In this document: one piece after another, positions 7,488-15,392 of the stretch | Position numbering within the stretch: the stretch's first letter is position 1 | Layout of the letters: every line of letters begins with the position of its first letter | IMG/VR virus record: IMGVR_UViG_3300009702_000026 | Coordinates: 1-64,000 of that record | Source of the DNA: a virus | Length of the DNA: 64,000 bases | Strand: one strand, 5' to 3' | Translations under genes and position numbers: made by a program | The notes under the pieces: generated by a model | Database searches by the model: none | Told to the model about the DNA's origin: nothing | The model's input: the letters and a program-made list of their open reading frames with translations, nothing else

Positions 7488-8596
7488 CGGACTACAGCTA
7501 CCTACTAACGGATTTCACGTCCCTCGATCCCTCAGTGACCGGGCCATCTTTGAGCCAGCTCACGCAGGAGATTCGGGACAGCGCCATCACTGTCGCGCTT
7601 GACCACCTGTACGGGGACACTGTCGTCGTGTTCAAGGCCGCCCTGACGTCGCAGGAAAAGCTCCTTCTCGACCAGCTCGTGGCAGCACACACAGGACTCG
7701 GCATTCAGGACCCTACGAACGCAGCGGGCGTCCCCTACACGGTGCTTTCTGGCGACCAGAACGTGGTGCAGATCGCCGGGCGCAAGGGCTCCGACTTGAT
7801 CGCCGCCACGCACAACTTCGCTGACTCCACAACATGGTTCCAGGCGAGCACGCGCACCACAGACACGCTCACGGACTCCGGTGACGGGCTGACCTTCAAC
7901 GGCCACCACCCGAACTGGATCGACCTGACGCACGGCAAGTACCTCTACGAGCGCAACTTGGTTGCGGACGCCATCGCGGCGGGTGGCAACGGCTGGGCTG
8001 TCTCGGTCACAGTGGATGGCGTGCCCAAGACGCAGCGTGCGCCTTTCGCCACGAGCGGCGGAGATTTCACGGTCGACTACGCGGCCGGGACCATCACCTT
8101 CGCAGCGGCGCAAACGGGCGTGGTCGTCGCGGAGTACAGCTACGCAGGGTCGAGCCAGTGGGAGCTGGTGCCGGACACAGGCAAGGAACTGGAGATCATC
8201 GACTCCGAGCTTCAGTTCTCGCTCGACGCACAGCTCCAGTCAGCCATCGTCTACGAGATCGTGGGTCCGGTGGAGGTGTTCGCTCCGACGCTCGCGGTGA
8301 GTAGCGGCGGCCCGCTGCCTGACGGGACGCTCATCCGGCTTGGCGGGAAAGATTACGACACCATCGATCAACTGATCGACGATGCGCGTGGCGCCTACCC
8401 GCAGATCCCTGCGATGCCCGGTCCTCGTGGGTTCACACAACCGCGCATCGGCTTCCCCTTCTGGTACGGCACGATCAACGAGCTGTACTCCAGCCAAGGA
8501 ATGCGCCTGCGCGTGCGCCTTGAGAGCGATGTCCCCGTGCTCGGGGAGAGAGGGACGGGCACGATGTACTGTTTGAGCAAGACGGAGAGCACCTGA
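7484..8596 (+). CDS. Tail-fibre-like protein
   Basis: A 370-residue protein. Residues 1-70 repeat the N-terminal module of the preceding gene (YSYLLTDFTSLD, LSQLTQEI, ALTSQEKLLLDQLVAAHTGL). The middle has a receptor-fibre-like beta pattern (VTVDGVPKTQRAPF, DFTVDYAAGTITFAAAQTGVVVAEYSYAG). A C-terminal block (residues ~270-370) is unrecognised. Overlaps neighbours by four bases and one base. Function inferred as host-facing appendage. Confidence 0.65.
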   Translation: MTDYSYLLTDFTSLDPSVTGPSLSQLTQEIRDSAITVALDHLYGDTVVVFKAALTSQEKLLLDQLVAAHTGLGIQDPTNAAGVPYTVLSGDQNVVQIAGRKGSDLIAATHNFADSTTWFQASTRTTDTLTDSGDGLTFNGHHPNWIDLTHGKYLYERNLVADAIAAGGNGWAVSVTVDGVPKTQRAPFATSGGDFTVDYAAGTITFAAAQTGVVVAEYSYAGSSQWELVPDTGKELEIIDSELQFSLDAQLQSAIVYEIVGPVEVFAPTLAVSSGGPLPDGTLIRLGGKDYDTIDQLIDDARGAYPQIPAMPGPRGFTQPRIGFPFWYGTINELYSSQGMRLRVRLESDVPVLGERGTGTMYCLSKTEST

Positions 8597-8988
8597 TGGT
8601 CTGGGAATACTACGCGAAGGTGCTGAAGGTCGTGGATGGGGACACCCTCGATCTGCGGGTGGACTTGGGGTTCACGGCATCCGTGGACATTCGTGTGCGG
8701 CTACACGGGATCAACACCCCCGAGATTCACGGTGTGAAGCAGGAGAGCCTGGAGTACGCAGCGGGCCTTGCTGCCGAGAGCTTCGTGATCGACTGGCTCG
8801 TTGAGGCTGCCAAGGGCCTTGGGACAGTGCTCGATGCGCCCGTGCGCATCGTCTCCCATGACGGGGACAAGTTGCACACCGGGAAGTACGGTCGTTGGAT
8901 CGCCGAGATCTACCGAGATGGGGACCTTGTCAGCCTCAACGCTGCGCTGGTCGGAGCAGGACACGCGGAGCTTGTAGAGTACGGCTGA
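8596..8988 (+). CDS. Staphylococcal-nuclease-like (thermonuclease) protein
   Basis: A 130-residue single-domain protein of the SNase (TNase) family. It shows the family pattern: VVDGDTLDLRVDLGF (catalytic-site aspartates), RVRLHGINTPEIHG (the RL-G-I-x-x-PE element with the first catalytic arginine), then GKYGRWIAEIY with the second arginine, and a terminal LNAALVGAGHAELVEYG. Members cleave DNA or RNA with calcium. There is no signal peptide, so it acts in the cytoplasm; degradation of host or unprotected nucleic acid is plausible. Starts at ATG 8596 in a TGATG overlap. Confidence 0.9.
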   Translation: MVWEYYAKVLKVVDGDTLDLRVDLGFTASVDIRVRLHGINTPEIHGVKQESLEYAAGLAAESFVIDWLVEAAKGLGTVLDAPVRIVSHDGDKLHTGKYGRWIAEIYRDGDLVSLNAALVGAGHAELVEYG

Positions 8989-9017
8989 CCTCGGTCGTCT
9001 CCAGGCACCGCAGGGGC

Positions 9018-9075
9018 TTGACTATCCCCTGCTAGTTGGTACAAAAGGGGTCTTGATTCCGCATGGAGTGCGGGA
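9018..9075 (+). promoter_or_regulatory. Promoter P2 with leader hairpin
   Basis: TTGACT 9018-9023, 16 bases, TACAAA 9040-9045. Hairpin at 9057-9075 (stem TTCCGCA with TGCGGGA, one wobble pair), directly followed by AGGAGG and, after 12 bases, ATG 9091. Its spacer is nearly identical to that of P3 at 13234. Confidence 0.8.
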
Positions 9076-9090
9076 AGGAGGACGACCTCG

Positions 9091-9408
9091 ATGGAAAAGG
9101 TAGATGAGCACATGCACCGAGCGGCTGAGGGCTTCCCGTGCCCGAGCTGCGGTTCGGTCCTCGATGCGGCAAGCGGTCCGAACGGTGCGGTTCCGCGGCC
9201 TGGAGATTTCTCGATCTGCGCTTACTGCGGCGTGACCCTTCGCTTCGAGGATCCGCTGCCGCAGACCCGCCTCGCGACCGACGAGGACCTCGCGGAGCTG
9301 GATGACGAAGGCCGGAAAGGCATGGAGCAGGCCCGCTCCCTCGTGGAAGACATGCGTGCAGTCCGAGCGATCAAGGACACCTTCATGAAGCACTTCGGGA
9401 CGGAGTGA
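9091..9408 (+). CDS. Small zinc-ribbon protein
   Basis: A 105-residue protein. CPSCGSVLD near residue 17 and CAYCGVTLRF near residue 46 form a classic four-cysteine zinc ribbon, followed by an acidic helical half (DEDLAELDDEGRKGMEQARSLVEDMRA). Such proteins often bind nucleic acid or protein partners, but no specific family is recognised. It is the first gene after promoter P2 and overlaps the next by four bases. Confidence 0.75.
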   Translation: MEKVDEHMHRAAEGFPCPSCGSVLDAASGPNGAVPRPGDFSICAYCGVTLRFEDPLPQTRLATDEDLAELDDEGRKGMEQARSLVEDMRAVRAIKDTFMKHFGTE

Positions 9409-9743
9409 TCATGGCCAAAGAGAACGAGCTTGAGGGTCGCAAGGCGAAGGTACGGCGAAGGCTGTCCACTGCGCTCACGGATATCGGGCGTCTGGTGTTC
9501 ACCGTGCCCGAGGGCAAGGAGATCCGCGAGCTGGACATCGTCCGAGGCGTAGATCAGCTCGTCCAGTCCGAGAGGCGTCTCAGGAAGGCCCTCCAGCGGC
9601 TCCTAGACGCCCGCGTGTCCGGGACGGTGTCGGCTGAGGAGAAGGCCCAGGCGCGGGGCGAGGCGGCCCTCAGAGAGGGCTTCGCGGCTCAGAGAGAAGC
9701 TGCCGAGGCTCTCGCAACATCCAGGAAGGAGCAGGTCGAATGA
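9405..9743 (+). CDS. Helical hypothetical protein
   Basis: A 112-residue, highly charged helical protein starting at GTG 9405 (GTGA overlap) or ATG 9411. Long amphipathic helices suggest a coiled-coil dimer. Not recognised. It is in the P2 operon. Confidence 0.65.
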   Translation: MIMAKENELEGRKAKVRRRLSTALTDIGRLVFTVPEGKEIRELDIVRGVDQLVQSERRLRKALQRLLDARVSGTVSAEEKAQARGEAALREGFAAQREAAEALATSRKEQVE

Positions 9744-10105
9744 CGGGATGGAAGATCAGCGTGCCTGATGCGGTGCCCGAAGATCAATCCGCGCACCCTG
9801 CGGTAGCGCGCACGTACTCATGCGCGGAGGAGCACAATCTCCGATACCCGGAGGGCTACGCCTGGGACTTGCTCTCAGCGCTCTGGTATGCCTACCAGGC
9901 GGCTGATTGCGACTCCCCGCAGGAGACCTTCTACAGTGAGACGATGGACAAGATCGACCCTCGTTGGGAGGACGACTGGGGACCGAACGAGGTGACCTGG
10001 GAGCCTGTCGAGAAGGACGGCTCTACGACGGATGCGTCGATATATCCGCACACCCGAGAGATGCCCACGGCGTTCTTCGAGCGGCTGGATCGGATGCAGG
10101 GATGA
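9740..10105 (+). CDS. Hypothetical protein
   Basis: A 121-residue acidic protein rich in aromatic residues (YPEGYAWDLLSALWYAYQA, EDDWGPNEVTWEP). ATG 9740 overlaps the preceding stop (ATGA). No known domain seen; fourth-position context within the P2 operon gives no functional clue. Confidence 0.6.
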   Translation: MTGWKISVPDAVPEDQSAHPAVARTYSCAEEHNLRYPEGYAWDLLSALWYAYQAADCDSPQETFYSETMDKIDPRWEDDWGPNEVTWEPVEKDGSTTDASIYPHTREMPTAFFERLDRMQG

Positions 10106-10440
10106 GGGTCGGGGCGAGGGTCGGGGCGATCTGCGGCACCGACGAGTCGACCAAGACGGTCGAGATCTTCGGCTTCGGGGTCTACGAGGGCGACCACGTG
10201 GCCGGTGCGGGGGACCCGATGCCGGTAGGCTGGGTCGCCGACATGATGCAGAAGTTCTCGCGCCCCAACCCCCGAATCCGGCTGGACAGTGGGAAGGTGG
10301 TCTGGGGCTGTGAGTGCTGGTGGGCCCCCGAGGAACAGGTCCAGAGAAAGCTGGAGCGCCTCAAGACGGAGGGCTACTCGGTGGTCGAGGTGGACATCGA
10401 GGCCGAGCGTGCGGCCTCGCAGGCCTCACAGACGGAGTAG
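10102..10440 (+). CDS. Hypothetical protein
   Basis: A 112-residue protein from ATG 10102, which overlaps the preceding TGA (ATGA); upstream in-frame starts would lie in the previous gene. It looks alpha/beta (GARVGAICGTDESTKTVEIFGFGVYEG, SGKVVWGCECWWAPEEQVQRKLERL). I recall similar short phage proteins beginning with this 'VGAI...TVEIFGFGVYEGDEVP' pattern, all uncharacterised. Its 3' 67 bases overlap a probable minus-strand gene. Confidence 0.65.
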   Translation: MRVGARVGAICGTDESTKTVEIFGFGVYEGDHVAGAGDPMPVGWVADMMQKFSRPNPRIRLDSGKVVWGCECWWAPEEQVQRKLERLKTEGYSVVEVDIEAERAASQASQTE

Positions 10441-10568
10441 CCGGGGAGAGGCTCGGTGCTCGATTCCATGAGCATCTCGGGCGAGGGTTCCCCGCAGAGG
10501 GCCTCCCATTCGTCGTCGGGGTGCGCGAGGTGGACGGGCCAGGTGAAGAGCTGAATGACGTTGGACAT
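10374..10568 (-). CDS. Small cysteine protein on the minus strand
   Basis: A 64-residue protein and the only minus-strand gene I support. The pattern VHLAHPDDEWEALCG followed about 25 residues later by VCEACEAAR is the layout of small phage proteins in which an ALCG cysteine and a CxxC pair bind metal. The plus strand from 10441 to 10625 has no gene of its own, which makes room for it. GAGAGGG lies ~9 bases before its ATG at 10568 on that strand. It converges on 10102-10440 and overlaps its end. Confidence 0.5.
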   Translation of the reverse strand: MSNVIQLFTWPVHLAHPDDEWEALCGEPSPEMLMESSTEPLPGYSVCEACEAARSASMSTSTTE

Positions 10569-10625
10569 GGAGAGACCCTCTCAGATCGATTCGAGGGGGT
10601 CCAAAAAACGACAAGGACGCAGGCG
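10569..10625. other. Short divergent gap between minus- and plus-strand genes
   Basis: Contains an inverted repeat (GACCCTC ... GAGGGGGTC) and an A6 run just before the plus-strand gene. No promoter boxes convincing on either strand. It may hold the start signals of both divergent genes. Confidence 0.3.
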
Positions 10626-10988
10626 ATGAAGTGGAAGACAGTAGGGCTCATCCCGAAGGACGGAATGGAGATCAAGGTCGATGACTACGAGATGACGCTG
10701 CGAGGTGCAGTGGGGAAAGCTGTCGTGATGGCTCTCCCTCCGTGCCTGTTCAAGGGAGGGGCTCCATTCCAGTCGGTGATCCGCCGAGCGCGAGCGATCG
10801 CTCAGGAGTCCACGGGGATCGAGGATGTCCTAGCGGTCGAGGAGGGGATAGAGTTTCTTCGCCTGGTTCCCGTAGACTTGGACGAGAGGATCTCCAAAGC
10901 ACTGGGGGAGTGCGACGCATGTTGCCTGAACGACGAGACGGATCGAAAGAGAGTCTTCGAGGCTCTCAAGTCAGCGCTGACCGAGTAG
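10626..10988 (+). CDS. Hypothetical protein
   Basis: A 120-residue protein from ATG 10626, with AAGGA eleven bases upstream; earlier in-frame codons would run through the minus-strand gene and the previous gene. Residues 1-50 look like a small beta domain (VGLIPKDGMEIKVDDYEMTLRGAVG); the rest is helical with DACCLNDETD near the end. Not recognised. Confidence 0.65.
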   Translation: MKWKTVGLIPKDGMEIKVDDYEMTLRGAVGKAVVMALPPCLFKGGAPFQSVIRRARAIAQESTGIEDVLAVEEGIEFLRLVPVDLDERISKALGECDACCLNDETDRKRVFEALKSALTE

Positions 10989-11239
10989 TGCCCGTGATGA
11001 TGGATGGCGGGTGCTACGCCGACCTCAACGCCGACCAGACGGCCTGGTTGGAGCGGTGCTCCATCCACGTCGAAAGTCTTGATCTGCCTGACGGGGTCTG
11101 GCGCGTCACGGTGACGCAGGAGTCGGAGGTCCTGATGAGGGACATCGCTTACGGATCGACAGATGACACAGACGAGGCTGGGCGAAAGCTCGCTTACCGC
11201 GCAGCGCTCGCCTATTGCACCGGCCCGAGCGCCGGGTAG
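10988..11239 (+). CDS. Small hypothetical protein
   Basis: A protein of about 83 residues from GTG 10988, which overlaps the previous TAG by one base; ATG 10997 is an alternative. It carries a DQTAWLERCSIHVESLDLPDG segment and a beta-rich core. Unrecognised. Confidence 0.55.
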   Translation: MPVMMDGGCYADLNADQTAWLERCSIHVESLDLPDGVWRVTVTQESEVLMRDIAYGSTDDTDEAGRKLAYRAALAYCTGPSAG

Positions 11240-11248
11240 GGTTTCGAT

Positions 11249-11902
11249 ATGGGCGACCTGGTAGCTATGCAGCGCAAGATCAACGTCTCGGTCAGTCGGT
11301 TCGGCCGGGTCTTCGCGTTGGAGTGGAAGGCGGGTCGTACCCCGCGCATGTGTGAGCCCGCAGCCACGCTGACAGTGAACGGGGAGTTCCTCGCATGGTG
11401 TGCGATCGCGTTCCACGATCCCGACGACTGGAGCGAGGTGTACGTCTCGCTCTCCGATGACTACCGGCTACTCCACCCCAACGACCTGGGGATCTCCGAG
11501 TCGACCGAAGACGACATGGACTTTCACTTCCTTGCGGAAGCGGAGGACTATGTGATGGGGCTGATCAACGAGGCGCTCGCACAAAAGCTCTCAGACACCG
11601 CTCGGGAGCCTGGGGCCGAAGACGAGGAGCCGAGCGAGGAGAATGACCCGCTCGCGCTGACGCCCCTCGACCGGGGCAAGCGGGTGGTGAGCGTCTGGCA
11701 CAACCATGGCGAGCGGAAGGACCAACTTCCCGACCTCATCTCGATTGAGCTTTACGACGCCCTCCAGTGTGTGGGGTTGGCGCTTGGAGACGTGCTCGAT
11801 GCGGACCAGGGTGTTCCCCGAGACCAGTGCGGCGCGCATGTGCGCGAGACGGTCGCGGAGGCCTTGGAGACGTGGCGCGCGGCGGACCTAGAATCGGATT
11901 GA
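11249..11902 (+). CDS. Acidic hypothetical protein
   Basis: A 217-residue protein. Residues 1-110 are mixed alpha/beta with many aromatics (EVYVSLSDDYRLLHPNDLG); residues ~125-140 are an acidic linker (GAEDEEPSEEND); the C-terminal part is helical (LISIELYDALQCVGLALGDVLD). No family recognised. Its 3' end contains the -35 box of promoter P4. Confidence 0.65.
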   Translation: MGDLVAMQRKINVSVSRFGRVFALEWKAGRTPRMCEPAATLTVNGEFLAWCAIAFHDPDDWSEVYVSLSDDYRLLHPNDLGISESTEDDMDFHFLAEAEDYVMGLINEALAQKLSDTAREPGAEDEEPSEENDPLALTPLDRGKRVVSVWHNHGERKDQLPDLISIELYDALQCVGLALGDVLDADQGVPRDQCGAHVRETVAEALETWRAADLESD

Positions 11903-11954
11903 CTATCCGGGGGCTTGTTGATACGGTTTCGAGCCAAGCCGGATGAGATCTGGC
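11899..11954 (+). promoter_or_regulatory. Promoter P4 with leader hairpin
   Basis: TTGACT 11899-11904, 17 bases, TACGGT 11922-11927. Hairpin 11938-11954 (GCCGGAT with ATCTGGC, loop GAG, one wobble), then AGAAGGAG and ATG 11970. The -35 overlaps the end of the upstream gene. Confidence 0.8.
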
Positions 11955-11969
11955 TAGAAGGAGTAGGTG

Positions 11970-12518
11970 ATGGCGAAGTTTCAAGTGGATGTACCTGAGG
12001 AGGAGCCTGAGGAGCGTCCGGGGTTCTCGTTCCGCGGTGCGGATCCGGTCCCGGTGGGTGGGGCGAAGACTCCCGAAGGGAGCCCCCGGCAGAAGACCCT
12101 GGAGGCGACGATGGCGGTTCTCGTGCGCGCGCACGAGCAGATCCAGAACGCCGACACGCAGCTCTTCCTCCTTGCTGAGTTCGTCGCGGGGCTGAAGACA
12201 GGTGACCGTCCGATCGAGGACAACATGGGTCGAGGTGCGAGGATGATCGAGGCAGTACGGAAGCAGTTGATCAACTCCGTTGTCGCGCTCGACCACACGG
12301 CCCTCGTGATCGACCTCGAAGAGCGTGGTGTCCTGGGTCGGCACGACGGTCGGGAGTTCGCTCGGCTCGGCGTCAAGTTGCTCGAACAGACCCAAGAGGA
12401 GTACGAGCGGTGGGGGCTCTCTGCCGAGGCCCCGGGACTTCCCGAGGAGGCGGTCGAGCTGATGCGTCAGGCGGCAGCTCAGTTGGAGTCCGAGGAAGAG
12501 AAGGTGTCCGATGAATAG
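11970..12518 (+). CDS. Helical hypothetical protein
   Basis: A 182-residue protein. ATG 11970 is preferred to GTG 11967 because of its spacing from AGAAGGAG. Residues 45-180 are predicted long helices (MAVLVRAHEQIQNADTQLFLLAEFVAGL; ALVIDLEERGVLG), possibly a helical bundle. First gene after P4. It overlaps the next gene by eight bases. Unrecognised. Confidence 0.65.
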   Translation: MAKFQVDVPEEEPEERPGFSFRGADPVPVGGAKTPEGSPRQKTLEATMAVLVRAHEQIQNADTQLFLLAEFVAGLKTGDRPIEDNMGRGARMIEAVRKQLINSVVALDHTALVIDLEERGVLGRHDGREFARLGVKLLEQTQEEYERWGLSAEAPGLPEEAVELMRQAAAQLESEEEKVSDE

Positions 12519-12969
12519 CAGGAGCAAGAGGGTCGTCGAGGGCATTCGGAGGCAGGTGAAGGACAAGCTCCTCGCCGACTTCCATGAGGCCCTCCAGAAG
12601 TCCGAGGCCGAGGCGCGATCGAAGGGTGCTCCGTTCGGGGAGGGCCACCGGCTGGAGATCATGATGGGCTTCGCTCAGGGCTGCATCGCGGCCGGCGCGG
12701 AGGTCGCAGCACAGTCCGGCATACCGTACCTCCACTACCTCTCCGTCTGTGCGTGCATCGGCTCGAAGGCCCGCTCGGTCATGGGGGAGGGCGAGGAGTC
12801 CCTGCACCAGCTCTTTCACAAGCTCATGAGCACGTTCCCGGGTGGGGACCTCCCGGCGAGTGTGGTCTTCGACTCCGCCGACAGCCCGGTCGAGCTGCTC
12901 GAAATGCTGAGAGCGGTCGGTGTTCCCGATCCGCCGATCGCCCCGAAGACCTCAACTGATGCGGCTTGA
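12511..12969 (+). CDS. Hypothetical protein
   Basis: A 152-residue protein that starts eight bases inside the previous gene. Helical with a central GHRLEIMMGFAQGCIAAGAEVAAQSG stretch and cysteines in SVCACIGSKARS. No known family. Likely translated from the P4 transcript. Confidence 0.6.
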   Translation: MNSRSKRVVEGIRRQVKDKLLADFHEALQKSEAEARSKGAPFGEGHRLEIMMGFAQGCIAAGAEVAAQSGIPYLHYLSVCACIGSKARSVMGEGEESLHQLFHKLMSTFPGGDLPASVVFDSADSPVELLEMLRAVGVPDPPIAPKTSTDAA

Positions 12970-13237
12970 CGATACCGACCTCCCTGAGGAGTTGAGCGGG
13001 CAGGGGGTCGATCAGCTCGTGCGGGCTGTCGCGGTGGCGGCCAAGCCCTACTTCGACGAGGGGAGCGACCACGTGGTCGTAGCGCGCCACTGCGGGACGC
13101 TGTACGTCGGGACCCTCGTTCCGAAGCGCTGTGGGAGCTGCGGCGAGGCGGACCCCGAGGCGCTCCGGATCGTGTATGCGCGGCCCGACGAAGAGGGTCC
13201 TCACGGCATCCTAATGTTTCGTGAAGATCCCTCTTGA
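12959..13237 (+). CDS. Small CxxC protein
   Basis: A 92-residue protein from ATG 12959, inside the end of the previous gene; in-frame upstream ATG 12920 would deepen the overlap. RCGSCGEADPEAL carries a single CxxC, with another cysteine at ARHCG. It includes one copy of the 16-base palindromic repeat at 13065. Unrecognised. Confidence 0.6.
   Translation: MRLDDTDLPEELSGQGVDQLVRAVAVAAKPYFDEGSDHVVVARHCGTLYVGTLVPKRCGSCGEADPEALRIVYARPDEEGPHGILMFREDPS
13065..13080. repeat. 16-base palindromic repeat, copy 1
   Basis: GCGACCACGTGGTCGT inside the gene at 12959. Identical to the copy at 24125-24140. Confidence 0.7.
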
Positions 13238-13289
13238 CAATCTCTCGCTAGTTGGTACAAGTGGTTTCGATTCCGCACGTGGTGCGGGA
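13234..13289 (+). promoter_or_regulatory. Promoter P3 with leader hairpin
   Basis: TTGACA 13234-13239, 16 bases, TACAAG 13256-13261. Hairpin 13273-13287 (CCGCAC, loop GTG, GTGCGG, perfect), then AAGGAGG before ATG 13301. This cassette and P2 share both spacer words (CGCTAGTTGGTACAA) and the leader layout. Confidence 0.85.
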
Positions 13290-13300
13290 AGGAGGACGCG

Positions 13301-13657
13301 ATGATGGAGCTGAGAAGCAAGCCGATCGCTGAGGCGATCACCAAGGACCGGGACCTACAGGGCGGCTCTCGGTTCATCGAGTACTGTCCTGGGGACGGTA
13401 CGCGCTACGAGCTGGTGTTCACCCCGGTGGGTGATGCCCCTTCGGGCACGTCTGATTCGGTACTCGTGACCCTGGTCAACTTTTCTCATAGCCCCTCGAT
13501 GCTCGTGGAGCGGGGGCACGGATTCCTCGCGGTCCAGTTCGTCGAGGAGAAGCTGGGGATCCGCGGCGCGTCCGCGATCACCCTCACGGAGATCATCGCC
13601 CGGTTCACGGACCGCGATGCCCTCAGCCCGGAGCACTACCGGGCGCAACACGGATGA
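13301..13657 (+). CDS. Hypothetical protein
   Basis: A 118-residue protein starting at ATG 13301 (or the next ATG, 13304). Beta-rich N-terminal half (YELVFTPVGDAP, VLVTLVNFSHSPSMLVERG) and a helical end (LTEIIARFTDRDALSPEHYRAQHG). It is directly under promoter P3. Not recognised. Confidence 0.65.
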   Translation: MMELRSKPIAEAITKDRDLQGGSRFIEYCPGDGTRYELVFTPVGDAPSGTSDSVLVTLVNFSHSPSMLVERGHGFLAVQFVEEKLGIRGASAITLTEIIARFTDRDALSPEHYRAQHG

Positions 13658-13660
13658 TCC

Positions 13661-13677
13661 GCCGAGTCCCGGCGGAA
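13661..13677 (+). promoter_or_regulatory. Leader hairpin before the AAA ATPase gene
   Basis: CCGCC ... GGCGG with a 7-base loop just after the preceding stop and about 20 bases before ATG 13700. It occupies the position the hairpins hold in the promoter cassettes, but no -35/-10 pair is visible before it, so it may protect a processed transcript or attenuate readthrough. Confidence 0.4.
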
Positions 13678-13699
13678 GAAAGATAGAAAGGCACACAGA

Positions 13700-15250
13700 A
13701 TGGCAAGCAGTAAGAAGGCAAGAGACGCCGAGGCGGCACCCGACCTCGACAAGCTCGGCAAGCACGGGATCCTCCAGGTCGCTGCGGAACGGGTCGACGG
13801 TGTTCGGGTCCGCGACAAGATCGTGGACGTCCAGCACTCGAAGCAGACGAAGCAGATCACGTTGCCCGACGGCATGGCTGCGGACGACGCGATCGTCTGG
13901 CTGATGCGGAAGGACCACGAGGAGAACAGAATCGTCACGATCAAGGAGTACGTGGATGCGTACCCCCTCGATGGTGCCTACGCGCTGGCGAAGGCGATGG
14001 CGCGCACCTACGGGTGGACGAACCTGATCCCGACCCCCGGCTTCTTCGGGCCCAACCCGCCCGAGATGGTCGGCGTTCAGATCAGCCCCGACTCGAACGA
14101 CGTCGTGCAGGTCCCGTGGGGCCGCATGGAGGTCCCCGGCGTCGATGGCTTCATCCAGTGCGGGATGTTCCTCAAGGACAACCTGCGACCCGTCTTCCTG
14201 ATCACCGGTCAGGTGAAGAGGAAGCACGAGAAGGAGATCAGCAAGCTCGCTCAGTCCTGTCGTGACATCGTGCGCGACGAGAGCATCTACCGGGGCGAGG
14301 CGATCCGAGTCCACTTCCCCGACCCCGAGGAGGCCCAACCCGACGACTTCAACCCGAGGTTCATCGACCTCTCGGGCGTGAAGGCGGAAGAGCTGATCTT
14401 CAAGAAGGACACGATGGACCTGATCAGGACCAACCTGTTCACCCCCATCGAGAAGACGCAGCTTTGCCGCGACCACGGTATCCCGTTGAAGCGCGGGGTC
14501 CTGCTCGCCGGCCCCTACGGCGTCGGCAAGACGCTCACGGCCCACGTCGCCGCGAAGAAGTGCCAGGACAACGGCTGGACCTTCATCTATCTCGATCACA
14601 TCGAGGACCTCCAGGCTGCGATCTACTTCGCGCAGCAATACAGCCCGGCCATGGTCTTCGCGGAGGACATCGATCGCCTCGTCGCCACCGATCGGGACGA
14701 CAAGGTCAACGCGATCCTCAACGTCATCGACGGCGTGGACACCAAGCACTCCGAGGTGCTCATCGCGCTGACGACGAACCACGTCGACAAGATCAACCAA
14801 GCGCTCCTGCGCCCCGGTCGACTCGATGCGGTGGTCTCGGTCGGTCCGCCCGACGCTGAGGCCGCACAGCGACTCGTGCGCCAGTACGGGCGAGGGCTCG
14901 TGGCGAGCGAGGAGGACCTCACGAAGGTGGGCGACAAGCTCGCGGGCAACATCCCAGCGGTGATCCGCGAGGTGGTCGAGCGCGCGAAGCTGGCTGCCAT
15001 CGACCGGACCAACCCCGGAGAGCCCTTCTCGATCTCGGGGTCCGACCTCGTGATCTCGGTGGACTCGATGCTCACTCATCTGGAGCTGCTCGCGCCTCAG
15101 CCCGAGGACGCTCGCTCCGACGTCGAGAAGGCCGCCGAGACCCTCGGAGAGCGCGTGCTCACCGGTATGGTCCAGGCTGCCGAGCAGCGGGTCAGTGGCG
15201 TCGCCAAGAAGCAGAACCACGGCTCCAACGGAGCCTCCGTCTCTGCGTGA
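13700..15250 (+). CDS. AAA+ ATPase of the classical AAA (FtsH/CDC48-like) group
   Basis: A 516-residue protein. The ATPase core begins near residue 260: GVLLAGPYGVGKT (Walker A), PAMVFAEDIDRL (Walker B, DE/ED acidic pair), ALTTNHVDKIN (sensor 1 region) and LLRPGRLDAVVSVG (arginine-finger/second-region-of-homology signature). The first ~250 residues are a substrate-specific domain not recognised. No transmembrane segment or protease motif is present, so it is a stand-alone unfoldase/remodeller rather than FtsH. It ends in a strong triple-hairpin terminator, making it the last gene of its unit. A role in DNA transactions or assembly is possible but not shown. Confidence 0.85.
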   Translation: MASSKKARDAEAAPDLDKLGKHGILQVAAERVDGVRVRDKIVDVQHSKQTKQITLPDGMAADDAIVWLMRKDHEENRIVTIKEYVDAYPLDGAYALAKAMARTYGWTNLIPTPGFFGPNPPEMVGVQISPDSNDVVQVPWGRMEVPGVDGFIQCGMFLKDNLRPVFLITGQVKRKHEKEISKLAQSCRDIVRDESIYRGEAIRVHFPDPEEAQPDDFNPRFIDLSGVKAEELIFKKDTMDLIRTNLFTPIEKTQLCRDHGIPLKRGVLLAGPYGVGKTLTAHVAAKKCQDNGWTFIYLDHIEDLQAAIYFAQQYSPAMVFAEDIDRLVATDRDDKVNAILNVIDGVDTKHSEVLIALTTNHVDKINQALLRPGRLDAVVSVGPPDAEAAQRLVRQYGRGLVASEEDLTKVGDKLAGNIPAVIREVVERAKLAAIDRTNPGEPFSISGSDLVISVDSMLTHLELLAPQPEDARSDVEKAAETLGERVLTGMVQAAEQRVSGVAKKQNHGSNGASVSA

Positions 15251-15252
15251 GG

Positions 15253-15278
15253 ACCTGCGGGCGCCCCTGCCCGCAGGT
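15253..15278 (+). terminator. First of three tandem hairpins after the AAA gene
   Basis: Perfect 10-bp stem ACCTGCGGGC / GCCCGCAGGT with a six-base loop. No T tract follows. Confidence 0.5.
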
Positions 15279-15288
15279 GTGCCTAGAG

Positions 15289-15321
15289 CGCCCGGAGGTA
15301 GGACCATCCTGCCTCCGGGCG
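15289..15321 (+). terminator. Second tandem hairpin
   Basis: Ten-bp perfect outer stem CGCCCGGAGG / CCTCCGGGCG, extended by AGGA/TCCT inside. Very stable; no T tract directly after it. Confidence 0.5.
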
Positions 15322-15333
15322 TTCACTTTGATG

Positions 15334-15360
15334 AGGCCGGCCTTCCCAGGTCGGCCTTTT
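15334..15360 (+). terminator. Rho-independent terminator
   Basis: Stem AGGCCGGCCT / AGGTCGGCCT (one wobble) with loop TCCC, followed by TTTTCTC. The best terminator in the window. Confidence 0.8.
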
Positions 15361-15392
15361 CTCTGGCATCCTTCTGAAAACTCGGAGGAACG

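Noticed and set aside
13355-15307. Long minus-strand reading frame opposite the AAA ATPase
   Set aside because: A GC-rich shadow of the real plus-strand gene; its protein shows no motifs, while the plus frame has full Walker motifs.
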